Both the position numbers and the translations under genes were made by a program. Below the pieces are notes generated by a model. That model was not told the origin of the DNA, searched no databases, and saw nothing but the letters and a program-made list of their open reading frames with translations. A stretch of DNA of 26,314 nucleotides from DAOTMI01 sp964605545 (GTDB lineage Bacteria; Patescibacteriota; Microgenomatia; UBA12405), in contig CAZSCX010000005.1 in NCBI GenBank assembly GCA_964605545.1, positions 1-26,314 on the forward strand. Direction: 5' to 3'. This document shows, one piece after another, positions 1-8,182 of this stretch (position 1 is the first letter of the stretch; every line of letters starts with the position of its first letter).

Positions 1-391
1 TACCAGCGAGTGATTCATGAATTTTTTCTTTTAATTCCAAGCTACCAGATCCGGTTACAATGAATTTGTAGGGTAAATTTCGATCATAAATTCCTTTTAA
101 AAATAGCCCTGCATTTTCTAATCTTTGGATTTCATCGATAAATATATAGCTCTTTTTGTCTCCAAGATTAAGTTTTAGTTTGTCAACCAAAGCTATTTGA
201 CTTTTGAAAAAAGGCTGATCTTCTTCCCTGTCTAAGTTAAAGCTAATGGTTTCTTCTCCACGAGATTGTAATTCATTCTTCAACAACTCCATTAAAGTTG
301 TTTTTCCTGCCTGTCTCGACCCTACCAACATGGTAATTTCTGGTTTTTCGAGATGCTCAAGTAACTTAGAATAGATATTTCTTTTAATCAT
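1..391 (-). CDS. AAA_14-type ATPase (DUF4143 family-like), 3' part outside window
   Basis: This is the N-terminal part (130 residues) of an ATPase that continues past base 1. It begins MIKRNIYSKLL. A Walker A motif (VGSRQAGKTTL) lies near residues 22-32 and a Walker B segment (SYIFIDEIQRL) near 80-90, followed by KFIVTGSGS, which fits the sensor 1 region. This order is typical of AAA_14 ATPases, which usually carry a DUF4143 C-terminal domain; that part cannot be seen here. An in-frame ATG at 398-400 overlaps the -10 box, so I chose the ATG at 389-391. The gene stands alone, with tRNA-Asn and the dnaG-rpoD operon on the same strand upstream. Family members are common in CPR genomes and their cellular role is poorly known. 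The family call is firm; the function is not. Confidence 0.85.
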   Translation of the reverse strand, partial: MIKRNIYSKLLEHLEKPEITMLVGSRQAGKTTLMELLKNELQSRGEETISFNLDREEDQPFFKSQIALVDKLKLNLGDKKSYIFIDEIQRLENAGLFLKGIYDRNLPYKFIVTGSGSLELKEKIHESLAG

Positions 392-398
392 ATACCAC

Positions 399-426
399 AT
401 TATATCCGTTATTTTGCTGGTTACAA
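399..426 (-). promoter_or_regulatory. Promoter of the AAA_14 ATPase gene
   Basis: Read on the minus strand, a TTGTAA -35-like box (421-426), a 16-nt spacer and a perfect TATAAT -10 box (399-404) precede the ATG at 391. The gap from -10 to ATG is 7 nt, so the predicted transcript starts at or next to the start codon. Confidence 0.7.
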
Positions 427-453
427 TACCCAATTTACCCGCTATTTTGCTGG
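406..453 (-). repeat. Pair of 15-bp direct repeats over the ATPase promoter (putative operator)
   Basis: On the minus strand the motif CCAGCAAAATARCGG occurs at 439-453 and again at 406-420. The copies differ by one base and their starts are 33 bp apart, about three helical turns. The downstream copy fills the spacer between the -35 and -10 boxes; the upstream copy lies just beyond the -35. This is a common layout for a repressor site, but the regulator is not known. Confidence 0.6.
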
Positions 454-522
454 ATTTGTGTATAATTTGCCTGTTTAATACCAAATTAGGTAAATGTCAT
501 GTCCCAATTAGGAATTTTTATG

Positions 523-595
523 CTCCCCCGCGTGGACTCGAACCACGGACCTTAATCTTAACAGGATTCTGCTCTACCAACTGAGCTACAGGGGA
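523..595 (-). tRNA. tRNA-Asn(GTT)
   Basis: The 73-nt cloverleaf has acceptor TCCCCTG paired with CGGGGGA (one T-G pair), D-arm GCTC/GAGC, and a 7-nt anticodon loop CTGTTAA giving GTT. The T-arm loop is TTCGAGT and the discriminator is G. The top anticodon-stem pair is an A-G mismatch. CCA is not encoded. A TATAAT box sits at 611-616, 15 nt upstream of the 5' end. Confidence 0.95.
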
Positions 596-610
596 TCAGT
601 TTGCTTTTGA

Positions 611-616
611 ATTATA
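611..616 (-). promoter_or_regulatory. -10 box of tRNA-Asn
   Basis: A perfect TATAAT on the minus strand would start transcription near 604, leaving a leader of about 9 nt before the mature tRNA. No good -35 box is visible. Confidence 0.6.
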
Positions 617-641
617 TCATTAGAACGGCAAAACGGGAATA

Positions 642-1727
642 TTATTCAAGATAGTCTTGTAGTTTCTTCCTGCGAGAGGGGTGGCGGAGTTTGCGGAGGG
701 CTTTGGCTTCGATTTGACGAATACGTTCACGAGTAACATTAAAAATCTTACCGACTTCCTCAAGAGTTTTTGGTGTCTCTCCCATTAAGCCAAATCTAAG
801 AGATAAAACTTTCATTTCTCTTTCGTCAAGAGATTCTAAAACTTCTTCGATTGATTCACGTAATAATTCTTTGGAGGTTTCTTCGTAAGGGGAAAGCTGA
901 GTAGTATCTTCAATAAAATCACCTAAAAATGAATCTTCATCGTCACCAACAGGTGTCGATAATGAAGTAGTATCTTGGGAAATACGATAAATTTCTTCAA
1001 CTTTTTCGATGGGTAAACCGACTTCTTTAGCAATTTGTTCAACAGTTGGTTCACAACCGAGACGTTGAGTGAGAGCGCGAGTAGCTTTGTAAACTTTGTT
1101 GATAGTTTCGACCATATGAACAGGAATACGAATAGTTTTGGCTTGATCGGCAATGGCACGAGTAATAGCTTGACGAATCCACCAAGTTGCATAGGTAGAA
1201 AACTTAAAACCCCTTTTCCAATCAAATTTTTCGACAGCCCGCATTAATCCCTGATTCCCCTCTTGGACTAGATCGAGGAATGAAAGTCCTCGACCAATAT
1301 ATTTTTTGGCGATAGAAACAACAAGTCTTAAATTTGCATTAATTAGGCCTTCACGAGCTTTACCTGAACCTTTTTCGATATCTTTGGCGAGTCTAATCTC
1401 TTCTTCAAAAATCAATAAATCGATTTTACCGATTTCTTTGAGATACATTCTAACCGAATCAACATTGCTTTTTTGACTTAAAAGTGCCAAAAGATCGGCA
1501 GAAGCGGCTTTGTCTGTTTGAGCAGCCAAAACTTCTTTTGATTCAACTTTATCGAAAACATCGATACCTTTATCGAAAAGGAAATTAAACAACTCATCAA
1601 CTTCTAAAATATATTTTTCTGGTTCAGGAATGAGTGAAAGAACTTCATCGTTGGTTAGATAATGAAGTTTTTTGGCCTGATTAACAAGAGTTTTTTTGAT
1701 TTTGGAGAAATCTAAGGATGTTGGCAT
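642..1727 (-). CDS. rpoD: Primary RNA polymerase sigma-70 factor
   Basis: The housekeeping sigma factor, 361 aa. Residues about 8-60 resemble region 1.1. Region 1.2 (VRMYLKEIG) follows near 92-100, then region 2 with NLRLVVSIAKKY and the -10-reading stretch FSTYATWWIRQAITRAI (about 175-191). Region 3 comes next, and region 4 ends in a helix-turn-helix with TLEEVGKIFNVTRERIRQIE. The long non-conserved insert of E. coli RpoD is absent, as in most SigA-type factors. Its start overlaps the end of dnaG by 16 nt, so the two are co-transcribed, matching the classical dnaG-rpoD order. A TATAAT inside the dnaG 3' end (1757-1762) could give extra transcription. No Shine-Dalgarno sequence precedes the ATG. 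Confidence 0.97.
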   Translation of the reverse strand: MPTSLDFSKIKKTLVNQAKKLHYLTNDEVLSLIPEPEKYILEVDELFNFLFDKGIDVFDKVESKEVLAAQTDKAASADLLALLSQKSNVDSVRMYLKEIGKIDLLIFEEEIRLAKDIEKGSGKAREGLINANLRLVVSIAKKYIGRGLSFLDLVQEGNQGLMRAVEKFDWKRGFKFSTYATWWIRQAITRAIADQAKTIRIPVHMVETINKVYKATRALTQRLGCEPTVEQIAKEVGLPIEKVEEIYRISQDTTSLSTPVGDDEDSFLGDFIEDTTQLSPYEETSKELLRESIEEVLESLDEREMKVLSLRFGLMGETPKTLEEVGKIFNVTRERIRQIEAKALRKLRHPSRRKKLQDYLE

Positions 1728-3484
1728 TGTAATTTTGATAGGTTAACTAAGAGCTTATTATACCTTATTTCCAGCATTTTTGAGGTATTGTTTTGATCAT
1801 TGTCTTCAGCGGCGGCAATTTGCTGGCTAAGTTGCTTTAATTCGGATTTAATTTTTTGAATTTGAAGTTGATTAATAATTTTTTTTATCTCGCCATTAAC
1901 ACGAAAAGAATCAAAATCCAGATTTAAAGCTTCAAGATAAATATTTTGAAAAACAGCCATCATTTCGGGAGAAAGTTTTGCTTGAAAGGAAGATGGGTGG
2001 TATTTTTTTTCTTTTACTAAAAGTTTTAGAAGATTTTGAAATCGAGGGAAAATAAACTCATATTTCTGAGAAATTTTTTGAGCAACAAGATGGGGTTTTT
2101 TGGCATAGAGAATAAGAGTGAAGAGTTTTTCTTCCAATTTTTCTTCAATGGTATTTTTTTCAGAAAGGGATATTGGGGCAATATTTTCCGTTTTTGTAGT
2201 TTGAGAATACTTTTTGGATTCCTGGTCGACAGCGTTGATGTCGGAATCAAGAGTGTTGGCTAGTTTTTTGAGATAGTCGGAACGAATCACCGCGTTGTTT
2301 ATCTTGGAAATAAAAGGGAGACAAAGGGCAAGGACTTGTTTTTTCCCATGAGGAGAATCGGTTCCAAATTGTTTTACAGCCGAATGGATGACAAAATCCC
2401 AAACCGGTAATACTTTTTGAAGTCTGGTTTTGAAAAATTCCAAATCTTTAATGACCGCTTCGTCGGGATCTTTGAATTTGGGTGAAAGATCGAGAACTTT
2501 AATATCAAAATCGAGAGAATCGGCTAATTCAATACTGCGAAGAGCAGCGGTATTGCCGGCAAAATCAGAATCAAGAGCCAGAATAAGAGAATCACAAAAA
2601 CGATTCAACAAGCGTAATTGATTTTCGGTGAAAGCAGTGCCTTTGACAGCGACAATATTTTTAATACCGGCTTGGTAAGGTGATATCATATCAAATTCCC
2701 CTTCGCTGACAAGACAAGTACGGGATTCACGGATAGCGTCTTTACTTAAATTGAGACCATATACTAAATCGCTTTTATGATAAATTTCGGTTTCGGGAGA
2801 ATTGATATATTTAGCTTGATTTTTATCGGCGCCAGGCAAAATACGACCAGAAAAACCGCAAATATCACCACGATGATTAAAAAGAGGAAAAATTAACCGA
2901 TTTTTAAAACGATTATAGGTACGTCCATATTGGCTTTTGGAAAAACAACCGCTATTGTTGATTTCGTTTTCAGTAAAATTCTTTTTCTTTAAATAATTTA
3001 AAATTAATTCGTCTTTATCAGGCGCAAAACCAAGAACAAATTCTTTGATTGTTTTGATGGAAAGACCTCTGTTTTTAAGGTAATCAAGACAATTTTTTCC
3101 CAGTGGATGGGTTAAAAGAATGTAATGAAAAAATTTTGCAATTTCAAAATTTAGAGAAAATAATCTTTTTTTGTGTGATTCTTCTTGGTTGTAATTGGAG
3201 CTTCTAACCAAAGTAACCCCAGCCATTTTGGCGGTAATTTCGAGAGCTTCACGGAAATCTACTTTCTCAAATTCTTGAATAAAAGTAAAAACATCACCCG
3301 ATTTACCACAACCAAAACATTTAAAAATTTGAAGTTCCGGAGAAACGGTAAAAGATGGCGTTTTTTCTTGATGAAAAGGACAGCAGGCCATATGAGTACG
3401 GCCGCGTTTTTTGAGGGTAATAAACTTACTAATTACATTGACAATATCGAGCTTTTTTTTGATTTCTTCAACTTGGTTTTCCAC
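1712..3484 (-). CDS. dnaG: DNA primase DnaG
   Basis: Synthesises RNA primers at the replication fork; 590 aa. The N-terminal CHC2 zinc finger uses C35, H38, C56 and C59 (CPFH, then CFGC). The DnaG core follows, and the TOPRIM domain has EGEFD at 261-265 and DSDFAG at 305-310, where the metal-binding acidic residues lie. The last 150 residues are lysine-rich and divergent, where the helicase-binding domain would be. The start codon is GTG at 3482-3484; it fits the family N-terminus (EEIKKKLDIVNVI). It overlaps the permease upstream by 52 nt and rpoD downstream by 16 nt, so translation is probably coupled along the operon. Confidence 0.97.
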   Translation of the reverse strand: MENQVEEIKKKLDIVNVISKFITLKKRGRTHMACCPFHQEKTPSFTVSPELQIFKCFGCGKSGDVFTFIQEFEKVDFREALEITAKMAGVTLVRSSNYNQEESHKKRLFSLNFEIAKFFHYILLTHPLGKNCLDYLKNRGLSIKTIKEFVLGFAPDKDELILNYLKKKNFTENEINNSGCFSKSQYGRTYNRFKNRLIFPLFNHRGDICGFSGRILPGADKNQAKYINSPETEIYHKSDLVYGLNLSKDAIRESRTCLVSEGEFDMISPYQAGIKNIVAVKGTAFTENQLRLLNRFCDSLILALDSDFAGNTAALRSIELADSLDFDIKVLDLSPKFKDPDEAVIKDLEFFKTRLQKVLPVWDFVIHSAVKQFGTDSPHGKKQVLALCLPFISKINNAVIRSDYLKKLANTLDSDINAVDQESKKYSQTTKTENIAPISLSEKNTIEEKLEEKLFTLILYAKKPHLVAQKISQKYEFIFPRFQNLLKLLVKEKKYHPSSFQAKLSPEMMAVFQNIYLEALNLDFDSFRVNGEIKKIINQLQIQKIKSELKQLSQQIAAAEDNDQNNTSKMLEIRYNKLLVNLSKLQCQHP

Positions 3485-4512
3485 TGGCTTAGTTTAACAC
3501 AGACAATGATAAAAGCACTGGTGGCAATAGTGAAAGTACCGGTGACGGAAATAATCTGCATAAAGGAAAATTTATTAAGGAAGAGAGTGGAAAAAGGAAT
3601 AATAAGAGAAATAAAAAGTGATTTATTTTCAGAAAGATTGTAATCATGGCTAAGTAATTTTTGAAGACACATGGCAAAATTTAAACAAGCTTTAAAAGTT
3701 AAGGCAATGCCAAGAATAGCAACGGCTAAACCTAGTTTGGGATGGGTGGTTAAAAGACCAGAGATGGTGTCGGAACTAAGGTGAGAATTACTTAGAAGCA
3801 TAATGGAAATGGCAAAAATAAAATAGGTTAAGGCAGCAAGAGCGATTCCGCCACGATTGGCCCAGATAATTATTTGACGATTTTTTACCTTGTTTTTGGG
3901 TTTATTTTTGTGACTATTTATATAGCGTTCGACCTCGGGAACAATCACAAAACCGGTCATAGCAAAAATTAAACCACCAAGAAAAGAATAATTGGGAGAG
4001 GGAAATTTAAGAATAGAAAAAGGAATTTTGAGAGAAAAAGAAAATAGAATTAAAATAATGGAAATACTAATCAAGGGAATGTAGTGATATATTTTTTTAA
4101 TAAGGGGAAAATTACTGGTATGAAATATTCCAAAAAATGAGAGAAAAATTAATTGATAAACTAAAGGAGGAGAACCAGGAAGAAGAAGTTTAATAAAGTC
4201 GGAACCAAGACGAATAAAGGCAGAAGTAGCCCCAAGTCCTAAAACAATCATATTGGCAGAAGCTAAAAATTCAAAAAAACGACCTAAATAAATTCGGGCA
4301 TAACCGGCCAATTGGTGATCACCTTTGGTATTGACAATAATATCGATATAAAGTTGATCAAGAGCCATCATAAAAAGAGCAATAACGATCAACCAAAAAC
4401 TAACGAAATAAAAGTTTGAATAGAAAAATAAATAAGGAAGAATAAAAATACCGGCACCAACGATACCGCTATATTGCATCAAGATAGCTTTAATAAATTT
4501 TCTTTTACTCAT
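3433..4512 (-). CDS. Amino-acid permease, Trp/Tyr permease-like (APC superfamily)
   Basis: A 359-aa integral membrane protein with about 10-11 hydrophobic helices. The N-terminus carries the motif SGIVGAGIFILPY (about residues 15-27), the unwound substrate-binding helix of APC-superfamily transporters; overall it resembles aromatic amino-acid permeases. Residues 195-212 form a basic cytoplasmic loop. It would import amino acids, fitting an organism with few biosynthetic pathways, but the substrate cannot be told from sequence. Its ATG overlaps the stop of the polyprenyl synthase gene by 4 nt, and its last 52 nt overlap dnaG. The basic C-terminal tail lies in that overlap and is poorly conserved in character. 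Confidence 0.8.
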   Translation of the reverse strand: MSKRKFIKAILMQYSGIVGAGIFILPYLFFYSNFYFVSFWLIVIALFMMALDQLYIDIIVNTKGDHQLAGYARIYLGRFFEFLASANMIVLGLGATSAFIRLGSDFIKLLLPGSPPLVYQLIFLSFFGIFHTSNFPLIKKIYHYIPLISISIILILFSFSLKIPFSILKFPSPNYSFLGGLIFAMTGFVIVPEVERYINSHKNKPKNKVKNRQIIIWANRGGIALAALTYFIFAISIMLLSNSHLSSDTISGLLTTHPKLGLAVAILGIALTFKACLNFAMCLQKLLSHDYNLSENKSLFISLIIPFSTLFLNKFSFMQIISVTGTFTIATSAFIIVCVKLSQWKTKLKKSKKSSILSM

Positions 4513-5489
4513 TTTTTTCTATCGACAATAAAGTCGATAATCAGGGCAAGTTGCTGACGATAAGGTTCCCTATTTAAGAATAGCAAATCTGTTTCAAAAA
4601 GGTGACGAGCAGTAGCGGCAAAATCAGCGGCCAGCTGATAACCGTATTCTAGTGATTTATTTTTTTTCATGGCATTAATAATGTAATCAACATCAGATGG
4701 AGTTTTATGAGAGCGATCTTTCTTTAGAATTTCGAGAATTTTTGGATCTTTATCGTGCTGCAGTAAGTGAACTAAAAAAACAGTTCTTTTACCTTCGTAA
4801 ATATCGTTGCCAATTTGTTTTTTTTGACCTTCAAAATCGGAAGTTAAATCAAGATAATCATCTATTATTTGAAAAGCTTTGCCTAAAGCTAGGCCAAAAT
4901 TATATATAGATTGAAGTTGTTCGTCAGTACAATTAGCCAAAATAGCACCAAGACGCATTGGGCCGGAGATAGTATAATAACAAGTTTTGGTTTCGATAAT
5001 TTTATAAACTTGCTCATAATTTAAATCAAAATTTTTATCTTCAATAAATTTGATTTCATAAGTCTGACCGGCAATAGTCTGATTGAGAATTTTGCTGAAT
5101 TCAGTAAATAATTTTTCGTTTTTTAGAGAATGGATCAGTTGCCAATTGAGAGCGTGGAGGGCATCACCGGCATTTAAAGCCAAGGGAATACCAATTTTTT
5201 TATGAAGAGACATATCTCCCCTTCTTTGCTCCGAATCATCTTCAATATCGTCGTGATTTAAAATCCAATCTTCGGACATTTGCATAGCGGCGGCGGTAGG
5301 AATAACCGTGTCTTTATCCACTCCCAAAGCTCCTGCGGTCATCATAACCAGAGCAGGTCGAAGATATTTTCCCTGCCGTAAGGGGTAATCCCTGATAATT
5401 TGAAGATGAAACTTATCGGTGGGATTTTTTTCTAAATAATCTTTATAAAAAGGCCAGACAAGATTCTTGTATTGTTCTAGTACATTCAT
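4509..5489 (-). CDS. Polyprenyl (geranylgeranyl-type) diphosphate synthase
   Basis: Condenses isopentenyl diphosphate units into a prenyl diphosphate chain, for instance for the lipid carrier of cell-wall synthesis; 326 aa. GKYLRP is at 40-45, the first aspartate-rich motif DDIED at 80-84 and the second, DDYLD, at 210-214, all with the expected spacing. The frame is open 63 nt further upstream, but that extension crosses the promoter and the start of the divergent gene, so I chose the ATG at 5487-5489, 10 nt after a TATAAT box. It heads the operon that continues into permease, dnaG and rpoD. Chain length cannot be read reliably from the sequence. Confidence 0.9.
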   Translation of the reverse strand: MNVLEQYKNLVWPFYKDYLEKNPTDKFHLQIIRDYPLRQGKYLRPALVMMTAGALGVDKDTVIPTAAAMQMSEDWILNHDDIEDDSEQRRGDMSLHKKIGIPLALNAGDALHALNWQLIHSLKNEKLFTEFSKILNQTIAGQTYEIKFIEDKNFDLNYEQVYKIIETKTCYYTISGPMRLGAILANCTDEQLQSIYNFGLALGKAFQIIDDYLDLTSDFEGQKKQIGNDIYEGKRTVFLVHLLQHDKDPKILEILKKDRSHKTPSDVDYIINAMKKNKSLEYGYQLAADFAATARHLFETDLLFLNREPYRQQLALIIDFIVDRKK

Positions 5490-5499
5490 AGGGTAAGAT

Positions 5500-5509
5500 A
5501 TTATATACT
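5500..5509. promoter_or_regulatory. Overlapping divergent -10 boxes
   Basis: The minus-strand TATAAT (5500-5505) serves the polyprenyl synthase operon, with 10 nt to its ATG. The plus-strand TATACT (5504-5509) serves the 110-aa gene, with 11 nt to its ATG. The two boxes share two bases, so RNA polymerase can hardly occupy both at once. Confidence 0.65.
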
Positions 5510-5520
5510 GTATTAAGGAT

Positions 5521-5853
5521 ATGATGGAAAATAAAGAAATAACACCAATCAAAGAATCTTTGGGAGATGTTGAAAAGCATTTAAAGCCAGTTGAGGTCGA
5601 TTTACCAATTCCAAAAGATATTCAGACATTATTGAGAAAAGCAGAAATGCCGAATTTAGACCGTGATGAAAAAGTGTTTTTAGATCAAGAACCAAAAATT
5701 ACAACTGAGAAAAAAACATCTTTACCATTAAGCCAAAATGAATTTGCTTCTAATTTAGGAAAAAAATTTACCGAAGCAGGCAGATGGCTGGCAACTTTTG
5801 TTTTGAGATTAATAAAGATTAAGGGAGGTAGAGTACAATTTAAAAAAGAATAA
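5521..5853 (+). CDS. Small protein of unknown function, partner of the VirD4/HerA-like ATPase
   Basis: I do not recognise a family. The 110-aa protein is acidic and proline-rich for its first 70 residues and looks unstructured. It ends in a short amphipathic or weakly hydrophobic segment (WLATFVLRLIKIKGG, about 90-104) followed by a basic tail. It lies one base upstream of the large ATPase gene, in the same transcription unit, so it probably acts with it, for example as a membrane-associated adaptor. Two ATG codons occur in tandem (5521 and 5524). Confidence 0.7.
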   Translation: MMENKEITPIKESLGDVEKHLKPVEVDLPIPKDIQTLLRKAEMPNLDRDEKVFLDQEPKITTEKKTSLPLSQNEFASNLGKKFTEAGRWLATFVLRLIKIKGGRVQFKKE

Positions 5854-5854
5854 T

Positions 5855-8182
5855 ATGGATACTTTAATGAATTGGATACAATGGGTTTTAGGAATATTAG
5901 TGATAGTACTAATGATAGCAGGGACAGGGGTGGGACTATTCTTTTTTTTGACTTTATGGTTGAGATTTAAAGATAGGGAAAAAGAATCGTTAAAAATGGT
6001 AACACTGCAAATAGCTGTTCCGCAAGACAATGAGGTAAAAATTGATGCCATGGAGCAAATTATTACTTCAATTTCCAGCCTTCACAAAAGTGCCAAATTT
6101 AAATGGATGGATCGATTTGTCTATCAACCATGTATTTCTTTGGAAATAATAGGCACTCATAAAGATATTAAATTTTATATTTGTGTTCCAAAAAAACATA
6201 AAGATTTGATGGAAAAACAAATTTTTAGTGTTTTTAATGGTGCCGATATTCAGGAAGTAGACGAACCAAATATTTATTTTGAAAATGGCAAGGTAGAATA
6301 TTTATGGTTAGGATTAAAAAAATCTCCTTATTATCCATTAAAAACTTTTAAGGAAATTGCTACAGACTCAATGGCGGCTTTGACTAGTGCTTTATCTAAA
6401 TTAAGCGAGAACGAAACGGTGGCAATTCAATTAGTAATTTCACCAACTGACGGCAAGTGGGCAAAAGCAGGAAAAAGTTTTATTGCCGGAACAAAAAAAT
6501 CAGAAGCCAATCCAGAGAAAGCATCTTTTAAGGTGGATGTAAAACAAATGGAAAGCATTGAAAATAAAATTGGAAAGGCTGGGTTTGAAACAGCAATAAG
6601 AATTATCTCTGTAGCCCCGAGCCAAGAATTGGCAAAATTAAATATCGGAAATATAAAATCGGCTTTAACTCAATTTGAATCACCTTATAACAAATTAGCC
6701 AAAAGACCAATTAGATTTAAGGGGATGTTTATGCAGGATTTTATCTATAAGTATCCGGTAATTTATTGGTGGAAGGCAAAAACAATTTTGTCGGCAGACG
6801 AAATTGCCTCAATTTTTCATTTACCAAATAAGACTGTAGAAACACCAAATATTTTTTGGTTGAAATCAAAAAAGGCACCGGCACCGGTTGATAGCCCGCA
6901 AGAAGGTTTGTATATTGGCGATAATATTTATCGAGGTATAACCAAAAAGTTTTGTATGACTGATGTTGACAGACAAAGACATTTCTATATTGTTGGACAA
7001 ACTGGTGTGGGTAAATCTTGGCTTCTGGCCGATATGGCCTTACAAGATATAAAAGCCGGCAAGGGAGTCTGTTTTATTGACCCTCATGACACTTTTGAAA
7101 GTATTTTGGAAAGGATTCCCCCAGAGAGAGCTGATGATGTTATTTATTTTGATCCATCTAATACAGAGAGGCCGATGGGTTTTAATGTGATGGAATGCGA
7201 TAACGATGAACAAAAAGATTTTGTAACTTCATCAATTATCAATTTAATGTATAAACTTTACGATCCTTATAAAACAGGTATTGTCGGTCCCCGATTTGAA
7301 CATGCCATTAGAAATATTATGTTAACGGTAATGGTCGAACCTGGAGCAACTTTTGTCGAAGTGGTACGTTGTTTAACAGATCCAAGTTATGTCCAAGAAT
7401 TATTGCCAAAGGTAAAAGATCCGATGGTTCGGCGTTATTGGACTGATCAAATTGCACAAACCAGTGATTTCCATAAATCGGAAGTGTTGGATTATATTGT
7501 GTCTAAATTTGGCCGATTTATCACCAACACGATGATGAGAAATATAATCGGTCAGTCAAAATCGGCTTTTAATTTCCGACAGGCAATGGACGAGGGGAAA
7601 ATATTGATTGTCAATTTGGCTAAAGGAACGATTGGTGAAGAAAATAGTGCCTTTTTGGGATTGGTATTGATCCCAAAAATTTTGATGGCAGCAATGAGCC
7701 GGCAAAATGTGCCAGAATCGCAAAGACGAGATTTTTATTTGTATGTTGATGAATTCCAAAATTTTGCCACTCAAGATTTTGCTGTAATTTTGTCTGAAGC
7801 TCGTAAATATCATTTAAATTTGACGGTGGCCAATCAATTTATTTCGCAGATGGATGATGAGGTTAAAAACGCTGTATTTGGAAATGTAGGTACAATTTGT
7901 AGTTTTAGGCTGGGTATTTCCGATGCCGGTTTTTTGCAAAAACAGTTTGCTCCGACGTTTTCGGAAAAAGATTTATTGAATTTGGCGACAGGAGAAATTT
8001 ATTTAAAAACACAAGTAAGTGGTATTCCAAAAGATCCTTTTTCAATTAAGGTAGCAGCGGTGGAGAAGAAAAAACCTGGTAATCCTAAGTTGGCCGAAGA
8101 TTTAAAGAAAATATCGGCGTTAAAGTATGGTGTGGCTAGAGAAATTATTGAAAGTGAAATTGCCAAAAGGGCCCGTCTTTAA
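5855..8182 (+). CDS. Membrane-anchored VirD4/TraG-HerA-like ATPase
   Basis: A 775-aa DNA-pumping type ATPase. One transmembrane helix lies at about 12-37. Residues 40-350 form a large non-catalytic region, and FYIVGQTGVGKS (378-388) is Walker A. The segment GVCFIDPHDTFESIL follows, as in HerA/TraG proteins, and YLYVDEFQNF near 628-637 is Walker B with its glutamate. Proteins of this build move DNA or protein across membranes in conjugation and type IV secretion, and related ones occur widely in CPR genomes as lone genes without a relaxase or secretion channel. None is found in this window, so a role in DNA uptake or chromosome handling is as likely as conjugation. It starts one nt after the preceding stop with no Shine-Dalgarno sequence. 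Its stop overlaps the end of the convergent recombinase gene by 4 nt. Confidence 0.88.
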   Translation: MDTLMNWIQWVLGILVIVLMIAGTGVGLFFFLTLWLRFKDREKESLKMVTLQIAVPQDNEVKIDAMEQIITSISSLHKSAKFKWMDRFVYQPCISLEIIGTHKDIKFYICVPKKHKDLMEKQIFSVFNGADIQEVDEPNIYFENGKVEYLWLGLKKSPYYPLKTFKEIATDSMAALTSALSKLSENETVAIQLVISPTDGKWAKAGKSFIAGTKKSEANPEKASFKVDVKQMESIENKIGKAGFETAIRIISVAPSQELAKLNIGNIKSALTQFESPYNKLAKRPIRFKGMFMQDFIYKYPVIYWWKAKTILSADEIASIFHLPNKTVETPNIFWLKSKKAPAPVDSPQEGLYIGDNIYRGITKKFCMTDVDRQRHFYIVGQTGVGKSWLLADMALQDIKAGKGVCFIDPHDTFESILERIPPERADDVIYFDPSNTERPMGFNVMECDNDEQKDFVTSSIINLMYKLYDPYKTGIVGPRFEHAIRNIMLTVMVEPGATFVEVVRCLTDPSYVQELLPKVKDPMVRRYWTDQIAQTSDFHKSEVLDYIVSKFGRFITNTMMRNIIGQSKSAFNFRQAMDEGKILIVNLAKGTIGEENSAFLGLVLIPKILMAAMSRQNVPESQRRDFYLYVDEFQNFATQDFAVILSEARKYHLNLTVANQFISQMDDEVKNAVFGNVGTICSFRLGISDAGFLQKQFAPTFSEKDLLNLATGEIYLKTQVSGIPKDPFSIKVAAVEKKKPGNPKLAEDLKKISALKYGVAREIIESEIAKRARL

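Noticed and set aside
461..512. Plus-strand TATAAT followed by two CAATTAGG-type repeats that could form a tiny RNA
   Set aside because: The stretch is under 50 nt, without a coding frame or clear T-run, and such motifs are expected by chance in AT-rich DNA.
4509..4511. Possible UGA recoding, as in Gracilibacteria/SR1
   Set aside because: TGA codons serve as stops at the ends of the prenyl synthase and binding-protein genes, and no conserved protein here is interrupted by TGA.
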